DNA of 64,000 nucleotides, from NCBI GenBank assembly GCA_963738545.1, contig CAVTXA010000008.1, forward strand, positions 1,067,683-1,131,682, given 5' to 3'. Numbering within the stretch: position 1 is the stretch's first letter; every line of letters begins with the position of its first letter. Under the pieces are notes generated by a model. It worked only from the letters and a program-made list of their open reading frames with translations, was not told the origin of the DNA and did no database searches. The stretch is from Bog-756 sp963738545. Lineage in GTDB: Bacteria; Actinomycetota; Acidimicrobiia; Acidimicrobiales; RAAP-2. Shown one piece after another: positions 50,291 through 59,036 of this stretch. A program made the translations under genes and the position numbers.

Positions 50291-51007
50291 GTGACTGCCG
50301 CCCCGGCTTCCGCGCGCCGGGTGATACCAGCCGAGGTCATTCTGGTCCACGGCGCTTTCCATGGGAGGTGGTGCTGGGATCACGTGCTGCCTCTGCTTCG
50401 CAATGCCGGGGTCACCGCCACTGCTCTCGAACTTCCATTCACTTCATTCCAAGACGACGTGGCATGTGTGGGTTCGGCCATTGAAGTATCGCCCGGTCCG
50501 GTGGTGCTATGCGGCCACAGCTACGGGGGTGCCGTGATCACTGAAGCCGGCAATCCACCCAAGGTGCGCCAGCTCGTCTATCTCAGTGCTTTCGCCGTCG
50601 CCGAGGGATATTCAGCACTCGCTCCCGCTGAGGAGGAACTCCCCAGGACCAGTGTGGCCGACAGCATGGTGTTCCACGACGACGGCACGGTCTCGTTTGA
50701 TACATCTAATGCCCGCCCGTTGTTCTATGGGGACTGCAGCGACGAGGTCGTTGACTATGCCCGGCCGCGACTGAGGCCGATGGCGATGGAGTGCCTGACC
50801 ACGCAGGTGACCAGGGCGGCTTGGCGTGACCACTCATCGCTTTACGCTATCTGCCTAGCAGACGGCGCATTCCATCTCGACGCCCAGCGAGCGCTAGCCG
50901 CCCATTGCGATGAGGTGGTCGAGTGGGAGTCGGGCCACTCCCCGTTCTTCTCGAGGCCTGACGTCGTAGCCAACCTCTTGTGCGAACTCGCCCGTGATAG
51001 CGCCTGA
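50291..51007 (+). CDS. Alpha/beta hydrolase
   Basis: The 238-residue hydrolase has VILVHGAFHGRWCWDHV near the start (oxyanion hole), the nucleophile Ser in VVLCGHSYGGAVIT and the base His in WESGHSPFFSRPD near the C-terminus. This is the size and motif set of short esterases, lactonases and C-C hydrolases. GTG 50291 is taken as the start; the upstream 240 bases contain no gene. It is the last gene of the lower-GC island as I judge it. A substrate of the meta-cleavage type is possible but unsupported. Confidence 0.86.
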   Translation: MTAAPASARRVIPAEVILVHGAFHGRWCWDHVLPLLRNAGVTATALELPFTSFQDDVACVGSAIEVSPGPVVLCGHSYGGAVITEAGNPPKVRQLVYLSAFAVAEGYSALAPAEEELPRTSVADSMVFHDDGTVSFDTSNARPLFYGDCSDEVVDYARPRLRPMAMECLTTQVTRAAWRDHSSLYAICLADGAFHLDAQRALAAHCDEVVEWESGHSPFFSRPDVVANLLCELARDSA

Positions 51008-51110
51008 CATCCGCTTGGGATTGTAAGTAGCCCAGACCTATCCCGCGATCCCGGCAGGACTCTCGTTGTGACCGTACCGTCCACCTTCCCAACGAGGGGT
51101 TGGGTTTTGG

Positions 51111-52361
51111 GTGGATTTGTTAGGTTGGACTGCTTCTCAGGCGGCAGTCTTATTAGACCGAGTCTGGCTCGCGCTCGAGGATGGCCGTTTTGGCCTCAAG
51201 GAATGGGAAGAGACCCTCACTACCCCCTTTCACACCGTTCCCCAACTGCTCGAAGCCGCCGAATGTGATGCCCACGGTAGCGCTGCGGCCGTCGCGAGCG
51301 AAACGGCCATAATCCGCTTAATCAGTAATCGCATTAGGAGTAGGCTCCGATCCATGAGTGCACCGATGAGAAAAGGGGACTTCGGGTACGCAGCCCTGTG
51401 TGGCGGCCGCGAGGTCCTGCCCAACGAGTTCGTGGACGACCGTCCCTACTTGGGCCTGCACCGCGAGGCGGGCTACATCTGGGGAACGTTGCGTGACGAG
51501 GAAGGTGACGTCCACTCACTCATGCGCCGGATGCCGCCACCCGAGTCCTCTACCCCGGGTGGCGGTGGCGCCAAGTCACTGGGTGACCGGCTGCTTGTAC
51601 TCTCCACTATGGACGAGGCTCTGGCGCTTGAGCTTCGGAAGGAGGCTCGCTACGCGGCTCCCAGTCAGGCCATCGAACGTCGAATGGACGGTGACAGCGC
51701 GCTGTTCACCACACCTCGGACCGCTGGGGCGACGCTGGCCCTCCGCCTCGGGTCCGGAAAGCTCTCGTACCTCGAGGAGGGCGTGGTCGAGGTTGAGGGC
51801 ACCAGGGTCTGTAGTGGCCTTCACTGGTACGTCCCAGGCCGTGATTCATCGTTGTACTACACGACACAGACCTGGATGGTGGAAGGAGAGATGCTGGGAC
51901 GGTCGGTACGTGGCTTCCTGTTCTACGAGGAGGCCTACATGCCACCTGGCGGGCGCTTGTACGTATCCCATGATCCATTGGCCGAAGCTCCGCACATCAC
52001 CTGGTACAGCTGGGCGACGCGGTGGGATGACGGGAACACGGAGATCGGCCACTTCATCTACGGCCACCAAGACTTGGCCGTGGCGGTCATGGCCGACAGC
52101 GAGGGCCAGGTCCGTGCCTTCCGATCCATGAACTGCGGGGTGACCCGAGGCGCCGACGGCTATTGGCATGACCGCATCGACTACGACCTCGACGGGGAAT
52201 CGTGGGAGATGGTGGGGGATGATCGCCTCCATATGGCCGGGCTGGGTCCCATTCCCAATCCGCAGCAGGAGGGAGCCATTCGAAGGGTGGGTGAGTCCCG
52301 TTCACCCGAGGTGTGGATGGCCTGGGGTGAATCTGTACCTCGGAACGGTAACCACCGTTAG
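51111..52361 (+). CDS. Conserved hypothetical protein, possible lipocalin-like hydroxysteroid/terpene-type
   Basis: A 416-residue frame from GTG 51111. The first 80 residues are helical and the remainder is beta-rich (YAALCGGREVLPNEF, GLHWYVPGRDSSLYYTTQTW, TWYSWATRWDDGNTEIGHFIYGHQ). The repeated Trp/Tyr-Asp strands suggest a two-barrel calycin-like fold, but I do not recognise a named family. No ribosome site supports GTG 51111; the internal ATG at 51354 (MSAPMRKGDFGYA) is a serious alternative and would give 335 residues. It converges with the CoA-transferase gene and probably belongs to the same catabolic cluster. Any function is speculative. Confidence 0.65.
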   Translation: MDLLGWTASQAAVLLDRVWLALEDGRFGLKEWEETLTTPFHTVPQLLEAAECDAHGSAAAVASETAIIRLISNRIRSRLRSMSAPMRKGDFGYAALCGGREVLPNEFVDDRPYLGLHREAGYIWGTLRDEEGDVHSLMRRMPPPESSTPGGGGAKSLGDRLLVLSTMDEALALELRKEARYAAPSQAIERRMDGDSALFTTPRTAGATLALRLGSGKLSYLEEGVVEVEGTRVCSGLHWYVPGRDSSLYYTTQTWMVEGEMLGRSVRGFLFYEEAYMPPGGRLYVSHDPLAEAPHITWYSWATRWDDGNTEIGHFIYGHQDLAVAVMADSEGQVRAFRSMNCGVTRGADGYWHDRIDYDLDGESWEMVGDDRLHMAGLGPIPNPQQEGAIRRVGESRSPEVWMAWGESVPRNGNHR

Positions 52362-52455
52362 GAGACTGGCTGACGTCCCGATAGCTCGAATGTCAGTCAG
52401 CCGGCCGGCGGCTGGACTCGAAGCGGTCGGGAGGGTGTGCCGAAAACTCCTGGAA

Positions 52456-54882
52456 TCAGGCGGTTGGAACCGGCAACGGCGTCTCGGGGAAGAGGACGCC
52501 GTTCGCTTCCAACTCGGCAATCTCGGCGGGGGACAAGCCGATCTCGGCAAGGACGGAGTGGTTGTGCTGACCGCGGAAACACGGCAGCCCTGTGCGGCCC
52601 GGAGTCTCCGAGAACTCCACCGGGGGTGCAGCCACCACCAGGGCACCGTACATGGGATGGTCGATCTCTACGGTGAGGCCGGTCTCCCGGAGTACCGGAT
52701 CGAAGCTGGTGAAGGCCGGCTGGCCCTTCATGTTGACTTCCACGCAGCCGGCGTCAAGCCGGCTGAGGAGGGACTCCCACTCGGTGGCAGACCGAGTGGT
52801 GAAGCGCTTCTCGAGGTGGCCGACCAGGTCTGCATCGTTGTCCTTCCTCTCCGCAGCGCTGGAGAAGCGAGCATCGAGGGCAAGAGCATCGTCGTCCAGC
52901 CCCCGGCACAGCGCGGCGAACTCCTTGTCGGTGCGGACTACCAGGCAGATCCAGCCGTCACTGGTTTCATAGACCCGTTCGAGCGCACTGGTGCCGTAGT
53001 ACTCGCTTTCGCAGACCGGCACCGGTTCCTTGCCGGCGTAGGTGCAGAAGTCGTCGGAGTAGCACCAGGCATTGCCACTGATCATGGAGGTGCTGAGCAA
53101 CTGGCCAGTACCCGTCCGCCGCTGGTGATAGACGCCGAGCATGATCGAGGCCAGCACCGACAGGGCGGCATTGGAGTCGCCGTCGACGATCTGGTTGACG
53201 CGCGGCTGGATGATCAACTGCAGCTCGGGGACGCTCATCCCGATGTTCTGCGCGGGATCCGCCCAGTATCCCACTTGACGACCGAAGCTCCCGGCCACCG
53301 CCTGGGCCGCCTGGGCGTACAGGGCTCGGGAGGCAAACGGTCCGTCCGAGCCGTACCCGGCCGCATGCACGTACAGGAGCCGAGGGTTGATTGAGGAGAG
53401 ATCGGCGTAGCCCAATCCGAGCCGATCGGCCACCCCGGAGCGGAAGCTGTTCACGAACACATCAGCGCCGGCAATGATCCTACGGGCGATGGACCTTCCC
53501 TCTTCCGACCGAAGGTCGAGCGACACACTCTCCTTGCCGGCCGTTGTCTTGTTGCTGGCCACATCGGGACCAAAGGACATCCGGTGAGGGTCACCGTCGG
53601 CGTTCTCGAGCTTGATCACCCGAGCGCCCAATGCCGCGGCCATGGCCAACCCGTAGGGCATGGCGTAGTAGTAGCCGAATTCAACGATAGTGACTCCCTC
53701 GAGGGGGTGGGCAGGCGCCGGTCCCGAGTCACCCTGGTCCCTGCGGGGTTGGAAATCGCCAGCGTGGGACCCGAGCGGAGGTGCGGACCGCCGCGGCACG
53801 ATCGGCGTAGCCGAGAAGTGGCCGATCGGTCCGACTTGGCGCACCGGGCCGATGGTGGGGTCCTCGACGGTGATGGTGTCCCCGTTGTGGACGATCTGGG
53901 GGTGATCCAGGCCTTGCTCGCTGGTCGCCGACACCTCGAAGGCGATGTCGGGACTGGCCAGCAGCAGCGGCATCCACTCGGCGAGGTCCTTTTGGCGGAA
54001 GGCCTCCCACAGCGCGTCCTCCCACTCCTGAGCCTCCTCCGGACTGTTGAACATGGGGAGTTTGGAGAAGCGAGGATCCTCGAGCAGGTGTCCGAGTCCG
54101 GCCACCTCGGTGAGCGCCTTCCCCTGGTGAGGCAGAAGAGTGGAGGTTTGGACGAACCGGCCGTCGCGGGTGATAACTAACACGCCGTAACGGCTGGCGG
54201 CGATGCCGGTCCGGGCATCGAGCGCGGCCTCCTCGCCCCGCTTGGCCATCAACTGGGTGATGGTGGAGACGAAGTAGTCGACCGGATCGAGGCCGCCGAT
54301 CATGGTGGTGCTAAGCGCCTGGCCCCGACCCGTGGTCTGCCGGACCATCAGAGCCGAGAGGATTCCCGCAACCGACTGCATGGCTGCCCCATAGCTGGCC
54401 CACGGCACCGGATAGAGAATGGGCCCGTCGCGGTGACCGAATCCTCCACGGGCGAACAGGCCCGCCTTGGCTGAAACCAGCGTGTCGTAAGCCTTGAGTC
54501 CGGAGTAGGCCCCGGTGGGGCCGAACCCGGTGATGGCGCAATGAACCAGGCCCGGATTGGCCTGTCGCAATGCGTTCGCCCCCACGCCCCACACTTCGGT
54601 GGTGCCGGGCGAGAATCCTTCTACGACTACGTCGGCATGGGCGCATACTCCGCGGTACTCCTCCTGGCCGCCCGGCGTGCGCAGGTCGATGACCCGGCTC
54701 TCCTTGCCCCGATTCCAGACCAGGAATCCGCTCGGATTGGCTGAGCGTAAGGCATCGCCCTCCGGCGGCTCGACTTTGACGACTCGGGCGCCGGCGTCAG
54801 CTAGAACCATCCCCACCATGGACGCGGCGATGCTGCCACTTCCGGTCTCGACCACCTGAAGGCCTTCGCAGATCTCACTCAT
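52456..54882 (-). CDS. Tandem CaiB/BaiF-type (class III) CoA-transferase fusion
   Basis: The 808-residue protein contains two class III CoA-transferase domains, about 5-385 and 395-790. Each has the N-terminal Rossmann block (GLQVVETGSGSIAASM; GVTIVEFGYYYAMPY), a substrate loop with KVEPPEGD or KLENADGD, and a GxGQ block. The catalytic Asp normally lies a few residues after GxGQ in the -MxD- segment. Here the first domain reads STTMIGG and the second STSMISG, so it seems replaced by Gly and Ser. GTG/ATG choice is fixed by GGGGGAA before ATG 54882. It may move CoA between acids or act as a racemase-like enzyme. A motif shared with two other local promoters lies at 54915. Confidence 0.87.
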   Translation of the reverse strand: MSEICEGLQVVETGSGSIAASMVGMVLADAGARVVKVEPPEGDALRSANPSGFLVWNRGKESRVIDLRTPGGQEEYRGVCAHADVVVEGFSPGTTEVWGVGANALRQANPGLVHCAITGFGPTGAYSGLKAYDTLVSAKAGLFARGGFGHRDGPILYPVPWASYGAAMQSVAGILSALMVRQTTGRGQALSTTMIGGLDPVDYFVSTITQLMAKRGEEAALDARTGIAASRYGVLVITRDGRFVQTSTLLPHQGKALTEVAGLGHLLEDPRFSKLPMFNSPEEAQEWEDALWEAFRQKDLAEWMPLLLASPDIAFEVSATSEQGLDHPQIVHNGDTITVEDPTIGPVRQVGPIGHFSATPIVPRRSAPPLGSHAGDFQPRRDQGDSGPAPAHPLEGVTIVEFGYYYAMPYGLAMAAALGARVIKLENADGDPHRMSFGPDVASNKTTAGKESVSLDLRSEEGRSIARRIIAGADVFVNSFRSGVADRLGLGYADLSSINPRLLYVHAAGYGSDGPFASRALYAQAAQAVAGSFGRQVGYWADPAQNIGMSVPELQLIIQPRVNQIVDGDSNAALSVLASIMLGVYHQRRTGTGQLLSTSMISGNAWCYSDDFCTYAGKEPVPVCESEYYGTSALERVYETSDGWICLVVRTDKEFAALCRGLDDDALALDARFSSAAERKDNDADLVGHLEKRFTTRSATEWESLLSRLDAGCVEVNMKGQPAFTSFDPVLRETGLTVEIDHPMYGALVVAAPPVEFSETPGRTGLPCFRGQHNHSVLAEIGLSPAEIAELEANGVLFPETPLPVPTA

Positions 54883-54914
54883 CGATTCCCCCGACGTTCG
54901 CTTGCCATTCAGTG

Positions 54915-54927
54915 TATTGATTCAACT
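54915..54927 (-). promoter_or_regulatory. Shared 13-bp motif upstream of the CoA-transferase gene (site 1)
   Basis: TATTGATTCAACT on the plus strand overlaps TTGATTCAA (TTGA-T-TCAA palindrome). Reading the minus strand, TATAGT just upstream could be the -10 of the CoA-transferase promoter. The site matches 60531-60543 in 12 of 13 bases. Confidence 0.62.
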
Positions 54928-55045
54928 ATACCGCCGCCACCGTCGGTTTGCCGTGGTCATCGACGACCGAAGGCGCCCGATCGTCCCCGGCGATCGTCAG
55001 GAGGCCTGACTCGAGCCCCATTCTCGCCGGACCGTCTGGGGTACC

Positions 55046-56227
55046 TCAGTCTCGACGCAGGGCCAGACCCTGGGCGTTGAAGAAGAATCCTCCGGGGGTG
55101 ACCAAGGTCCGCCGTGCTCCGGGCACCTGTCGGTCACCGGCCAGCCCCTGTAGTTGGTGAACCGCCTCGCGGATGTGTCCTGAGCCCTGCGTGCCACCCT
55201 CAGACAGCGAGCCACCGTGCGGGTTGATCGGGATCCGTCCGTTGATCAGAACGCGGCCCGATCCTTGTTCGTCACCGACCCAATGCTCGGCGAGGAAGTC
55301 ACCGGCCTCTCCTGGACCGCACCACCCGCTGTTCTCGATCCAGTTGAGCATGATGAAGCTGAACCCGTCGTAGGGGAAGTAGACATCGATGTCGTCAATC
55401 CAGAAGTCAGACTTCTGCCGGAGGGAGTCGATGACGATCTGCTGGCCATGGCGTTGGAGGCTGGGAGTCTGATCCTCCTCGTTGTGATCGATCATCCCCA
55501 GGGTCACCGCGTTGATCAGGACCGGCGGCAGGGGGAGATCTCGGGCCCGCTCAACCGAGGTGAGGACGAAGGCGTCCGCCCCGTCCACGGCGATATCCAT
55601 GTCGAGGATGGAGAGTGGCCAGCGGATGATCCGGGCAGCCAGGTAGTCGTCCATGGTGAGTGGCGTGGTGATCGACGCTGCGGGATTGCCGGCAGCATTG
55701 GTCCTGTCGTTGATGGCCACGAGGCCGAACCGCTCCTTGCTCACGCCGTATTCGTGCAGGTAGCGGGACGCCCATGCTGTGTAGCCGGGGCTCCCATGGA
55801 TCGACTCCGGGGGTGGAGTTGCACCCCCACCGGCAAACGAAGCGCCGCTCCGGAACGGATCCTTCAGAGCGGACCCGGTGTTCCATGCCTGCCGATAGGC
55901 GCCGTGGTAGACCAACACCACTTCACAGAGGCCACTGTGGATGGCGCTGGCCGCAGCGGCCACATGGTTGACGAGCGGGATGATCGGGTTGGCGAACCAG
56001 GTCACCTCGGGGATGCCAAGCATTGACTGCACAGCCGGGGCGTCGGGTTGGGAGCCGCAGATTCCATCGACGTCTGCAGCAGTGAGTCCGCAGGAGCGAA
56101 GGGCGGCGATAGACGCCTCGGCGACGTAGGACGCCTGGCTTCGTTCCGTGTTCCTGGCGGTGAACCCCGTCGTCGCCGCAGCCGCGAATGCCACCGTGTC
56201 CCGCAGTGGATTGCGGGAAGTGGTCAC
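55046..56227 (-). CDS. Thiolase-like (SCP2/Ltp2-type) protein lacking the catalytic Cys
   Basis: The 393-residue protein has a thiolase fold related to SCP2-type lipid-transfer proteins. At the position of the nucleophile block (NxCxSG) it reads ANPIIPLVNHV and has no Cys. The later GHP block reads NPHGGSLSEGGTQGSGH, so the usual His is replaced. In its place are Tyr-rich blocks such as VYFPYDGFSFIM. Ltp2 steroid aldolases likewise lack thiolase residues, use tyrosines and work with a DUF35 partner. GTG 56227 overlaps the DUF35 stop by the GTGA arrangement. The ATG extension seen at 56284 overlaps DUF35 coding and is rejected. Retro-aldol C-C cleavage of an acyl-CoA is the proposed role. Confidence 0.82.
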   Translation of the reverse strand: MTTSRNPLRDTVAFAAAATTGFTARNTERSQASYVAEASIAALRSCGLTAADVDGICGSQPDAPAVQSMLGIPEVTWFANPIIPLVNHVAAAASAIHSGLCEVVLVYHGAYRQAWNTGSALKDPFRSGASFAGGGATPPPESIHGSPGYTAWASRYLHEYGVSKERFGLVAINDRTNAAGNPAASITTPLTMDDYLAARIIRWPLSILDMDIAVDGADAFVLTSVERARDLPLPPVLINAVTLGMIDHNEEDQTPSLQRHGQQIVIDSLRQKSDFWIDDIDVYFPYDGFSFIMLNWIENSGWCGPGEAGDFLAEHWVGDEQGSGRVLINGRIPINPHGGSLSEGGTQGSGHIREAVHQLQGLAGDRQVPGARRTLVTPGGFFFNAQGLALRRD

Positions 56228-56673
56228 GAAGACCGGTCCTTCAATCGGAAGACCGGCAGAGGTACTCCACCCCGCTCGATCCAATCGAGCCCGACTCGTT
56301 CGCCGATCCTGATCGCCCCGTTATTGGCGCCGACGACGGTGGTGGTGAAGCGCAGCCCGGGCTGTTCGTCGAGCTCTGCCGTCACCACGGGGTAGGGGGT
56401 CGAGTAGTCGACCCCCTCCGCTGGAGGGCCCTGGTGAAGGAAGAGGGTGAGGAAGATGGTGCCGTCACCACTCACCTCAGTGGGGACGACCCGATCCGAC
56501 CAACAGCTCGGACAGAGCGGGCGGGGAGGGTGACGCCAGGTTCCGCAAACTTCGCAGCGGTTGATCAGGAGTTCCTTCCGCAGGCGTCCCCGGAAGTGGG
56601 CGGCACTGTCTCGATCCACGCCGGATCCAGTGAACAGATCCAGCAACTCTTGGTCGTCGGCGCCACGTTCCAC
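56224..56673 (-). CDS. DUF35/OB-fold zinc-ribbon protein (ChsH2-like partner)
   Basis: The 149-residue protein starts at GTG 56673. It has a Cys-x2-Cys ... Cys-x2-Cys zinc ribbon (RCEVCG and CPSCW) near 39-57 and an OB fold with VSGDGTIFLTLFLHQG and an EQPGLRF strand. It precedes and overlaps the Ltp2-like gene by four bases. In ChsH2 this fold carries the acyl-CoA substrate to Ltp2 and to the MaoC partner; a MaoC gene is at 59138. The N-terminal helix (RDSAAHFRGRLRKELLI) is typical. Confidence 0.84.
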   Translation of the reverse strand: MERGADDQELLDLFTGSGVDRDSAAHFRGRLRKELLINRCEVCGTWRHPPRPLCPSCWSDRVVPTEVSGDGTIFLTLFLHQGPPAEGVDYSTPYPVVTAELDEQPGLRFTTTVVGANNGAIRIGERVGLDWIERGGVPLPVFRLKDRSS

Positions 56674-56805
56674 CTACTCTGCCTAGCGCGCCGGGTCAGC
56701 GGTTGCCAGCAGGTTGGGCGGAATGGGATTCCGCTCAATGCCCTATGTCAGCCCGGAAGGCGGCGATACCTTGGTTGGTGGCGCTCGATGGAAAGGGCAC
56801 GACTG

Positions 56806-57942
56806 ATGACCGATTCGATGGTGGAAGAGAAGATCTGGACCAACTCGGGTGACTCGCACATTCTCGAGCCGGACGACCTGTGGCACCAGATCATGCCCAA
56901 GAGCCAAGCTGACCGCATGCCTCGAACCGAGTTGATCGGTGACAGCGAGGAGCGAGTGACGGTCGATGGCAAGAGTTTCACGAGGGCCATCCCCAAGATC
57001 GCCACGGCCAAGGGGTCCACCGGGGAGACGATCGTCGAGATGTCCCACCGGCCGCCAGGGGCACGGGACGTCCGGCTCCGGCTCCTCGACCTGGATCAGG
57101 AGGGCGTGTGGGCCGAAGTCATCTTCGCCTCGATCGGTCTGTGGTGTGCCCTCATCGAGGACCGGGCCCTGATCCGCGAGGCGGCCCGAGCAGAGAACGA
57201 GTGGATGGTTTCAGAAATCCAGGGCGCCGCCCCTGACCGCCTGGTCTGCGCAGCGCTGATGCCGCTTCTCGATGTGGACGACGCCGTTGCCGAGGTGCAT
57301 CACGCTGCCGGTATCGGCATGAAGGTCGTCAGCCTGCCGACCGGGCATCCGCCGGGGACTCGTGACTGGAACGATGACATGTGGGAGCCGCTATGGGCAG
57401 CCTGTGACGAGTCGTCGATGGTGGTGGCGTTCCACATCGGCACCGACAATGTGGACCAGTCGGCCATGTTCCGGGGTCCTGGTGGGGCGATCTTGAATTA
57501 CGTGGAGACGGGATTCGGAGGTCTCCGGGTGTCCAACATGTTGATCTCCGGGGGTGCCCTTGACCGCCATCCGGATTTGAAAGTCCTCATCGCTGAGGGT
57601 GGTGCGGCCTGGGTGCCTTACCTCGGCGATCGTATGAACGAGGCCTACCGTCAGCACGGGATCTTCGTGCGGCCAACCTTGTCGAGCCTGCCCAAGGAGA
57701 TTCTCTACCGTCAGATCTACGCCAGCTTCCAGCACGATGAGTCGGGACCGGCGGTGATGGCCGGCACCGGCTACAGGAACCTTCTCTTCGGCAGCGACTA
57801 CCCCCACCTCGAAGGCACCTTCGGTCACACCCAGAAGACACTCCACGAGTTATTCGACGGGTCGGACCCAGTCGTGCGCGAACGAATCACCCGAGGAACG
57901 TTCCAAGAACTGTTCCCGCACACAGCACCGCCACCGGCCTGA
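56806..57942 (+). CDS. Amidohydrolase-2 family metal-dependent hydrolase
   Basis: The 378-residue TIM-barrel protein has NSGDSHILEPDDLW near the start (the Asp-x-His metal strand), VVAFHIGT, IAEGGAAWVPYLGDRMNEAYRQH and LLFGSDYPHLEGTFGHTQ with the metal Asp near the C-terminus. It is a relative of the island amidohydrolase at 39970, with the same DxxH/HIG/DYPH layout. Members decarboxylate or hydrolyse aromatic and related acids. The start ATG 56806 is preferred because AAAGGG lies nine bases upstream; ATG 56788 is an alternative. It is divergent from the DUF35 gene and convergent with the TetR gene. Confidence 0.87.
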   Translation: MTDSMVEEKIWTNSGDSHILEPDDLWHQIMPKSQADRMPRTELIGDSEERVTVDGKSFTRAIPKIATAKGSTGETIVEMSHRPPGARDVRLRLLDLDQEGVWAEVIFASIGLWCALIEDRALIREAARAENEWMVSEIQGAAPDRLVCAALMPLLDVDDAVAEVHHAAGIGMKVVSLPTGHPPGTRDWNDDMWEPLWAACDESSMVVAFHIGTDNVDQSAMFRGPGGAILNYVETGFGGLRVSNMLISGGALDRHPDLKVLIAEGGAAWVPYLGDRMNEAYRQHGIFVRPTLSSLPKEILYRQIYASFQHDESGPAVMAGTGYRNLLFGSDYPHLEGTFGHTQKTLHELFDGSDPVVRERITRGTFQELFPHTAPPPA

Positions 57943-57973
57943 CCACGGACGCCACCTGGGGCCGCTGGCCTTT

Positions 57974-58564
57974 TCAGGGAGACGGGTGACCGAGGGCGCG
58001 GAGGGCGAACTCGACCACCTCTGCGATCGTCGCTTCAAGGGCCTCAGGATCCGTTCCTCCTAGCGCGTGATTCATACTGGCCCCAGCCAACTGCGAGATG
58101 AGCTCGGCATCGGAACCGGGGTCGGACGACGCGAAAAGTCCCTGCTCACGTCCGCGCCGGAGGGCCATGACCAGCGGGCGGCGAAGGAGTTCATCTGCTG
58201 CCTCGAAGGCCTCGGGAAATCGGTGCATGAGCGCCGGCTGTGAAGCAAATAGCCGAGCCCGCGCGGCCCGGCGCGGATCGCCGGCGGCCAGTATCAGTTC
58301 GCGCACCCAAGCGCCCACCTGCTCGACCGGATCGGTGAGCGATGTCACCACACGCTCGAGACGGGCGGCGGACCGGGAGTACTCGTCCTGCATCAGGGCC
58401 ACGAACAGAGCATCCTTGTCCGCGAACTCGTTGTAGAAAGCTCTCGTGGACGTCCCGACCCGGGTGATGACCTGCTGAACCTTGAACCCCTCGAAGCCTG
58501 TGTTCCGCAGGATCGACCAGGTCGCCTCGAGGATCTCAGCCCGCAGATCTCGGTTCCCGATCAT
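57974..58564 (-). CDS. TetR/AcrR family transcriptional regulator
   Basis: The 196-residue regulator has an N-terminal helix-turn-helix at about 7-52 (ILEATWSILRNTGFEGFKVQQVITRVGTSTRAFYNEFADKDALF). The FYxxFxxKDxLF pattern is the TetR recognition-helix signature. The C-terminal ligand domain (about 70-190) is mostly helical with no specific signature. It is well placed to control the cluster at 52-64 kb, since no other regulator is encoded there. The binding sites at 54915, 59636 and 60531 are candidates. Start ATG 58564 is taken from the family. Confidence 0.9.
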   Translation of the reverse strand: MIGNRDLRAEILEATWSILRNTGFEGFKVQQVITRVGTSTRAFYNEFADKDALFVALMQDEYSRSAARLERVVTSLTDPVEQVGAWVRELILAAGDPRRAARARLFASQPALMHRFPEAFEAADELLRRPLVMALRRGREQGLFASSDPGSDAELISQLAGASMNHALGGTDPEALEATIAEVVEFALRALGHPSP

Positions 58565-58570
58565 CGAATA

Positions 58571-58587
58571 GGTCTATCATCTACCTG
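58571..58587. promoter_or_regulatory. Imperfect palindrome upstream of the TetR gene
   Basis: AGGT and ACCT bracket a 9-base AT-rich centre directly upstream of the TetR start. It fits a self-repression site by position, but it does not clearly match the shared motif at 54915, 59636 and 60531. Confidence 0.4.
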
Positions 58588-58721
58588 ATTGTGCAGTGCC
58601 GCGCAGCTCCGCCCGGGGGTGTGTCGCCATTCCCTAGTCGTGAAATTGATGGGCACGTCGTGCGTCCGACGTGCCTCGAGATCGAACTTTCCACTGTGGC
58701 GTCGAGAGGAGTTGAACGAAG

Positions 58722-59036
58722 ATGACACAGGACCTGAAGCCGGGGAGCCGATGGTGCAGCGCAGTGTGCGAAACCGAGGTGGTAGTTGTCCGCCTTCCCA
58801 CCAAGGCCTGTGTGCTGGGGTGTGGTGGAGCCGACATGGTCCCCCTGGGGTCGGAACGATCTGCGATGGCACGGCCTGATGATGGTTGGGCTGGGGGTAC
58901 AACATTGGGCAAGCGATACGACGATGCGGCCACCGGAATAGAGGTGCTCTGCACCAGGGGCGGACAGGGGTCCCTCACCGCCAACGGGGCCCCCATCGGC
59001 ATCAAAGAGAGCAAGCCCCTTCCTTCTTCGGACTGA
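58722..59036 (+). CDS. Small conserved hypothetical protein
   Basis: The 104-residue protein starts MTQDLKPGSRWCSAVCETEVVVVR at ATG 58722, after GAGAGGAG about ten bases upstream. A central Gly-rich section (LGCGGADMVPLG) and an ALDTG-like stretch (GTTLGKRYDDAATGIEVLCTRGGQGSLTANG) follow, and it ends SKPLPSSD. I recall small actinobacterial proteins with this layout and ending near catabolic CoA genes, but no function. It has three Cys in the first 40 residues, so a metal or redox role cannot be excluded. The gene is divergent from the TetR gene. A tandem repeat covers its last codons. Confidence 0.7.
   Translation: MTQDLKPGSRWCSAVCETEVVVVRLPTKACVLGCGGADMVPLGSERSAMARPDDGWAGGTTLGKRYDDAATGIEVLCTRGGQGSLTANGAPIGIKESKPLPSSD

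Noticed and set aside
56228..56284. Extended start of the Ltp2-like gene at ATG 56284
   Set aside because: The added residues lie inside the DUF35 coding region and lack family similarity; the GTG at 56227 with GTGA overlap fits better.
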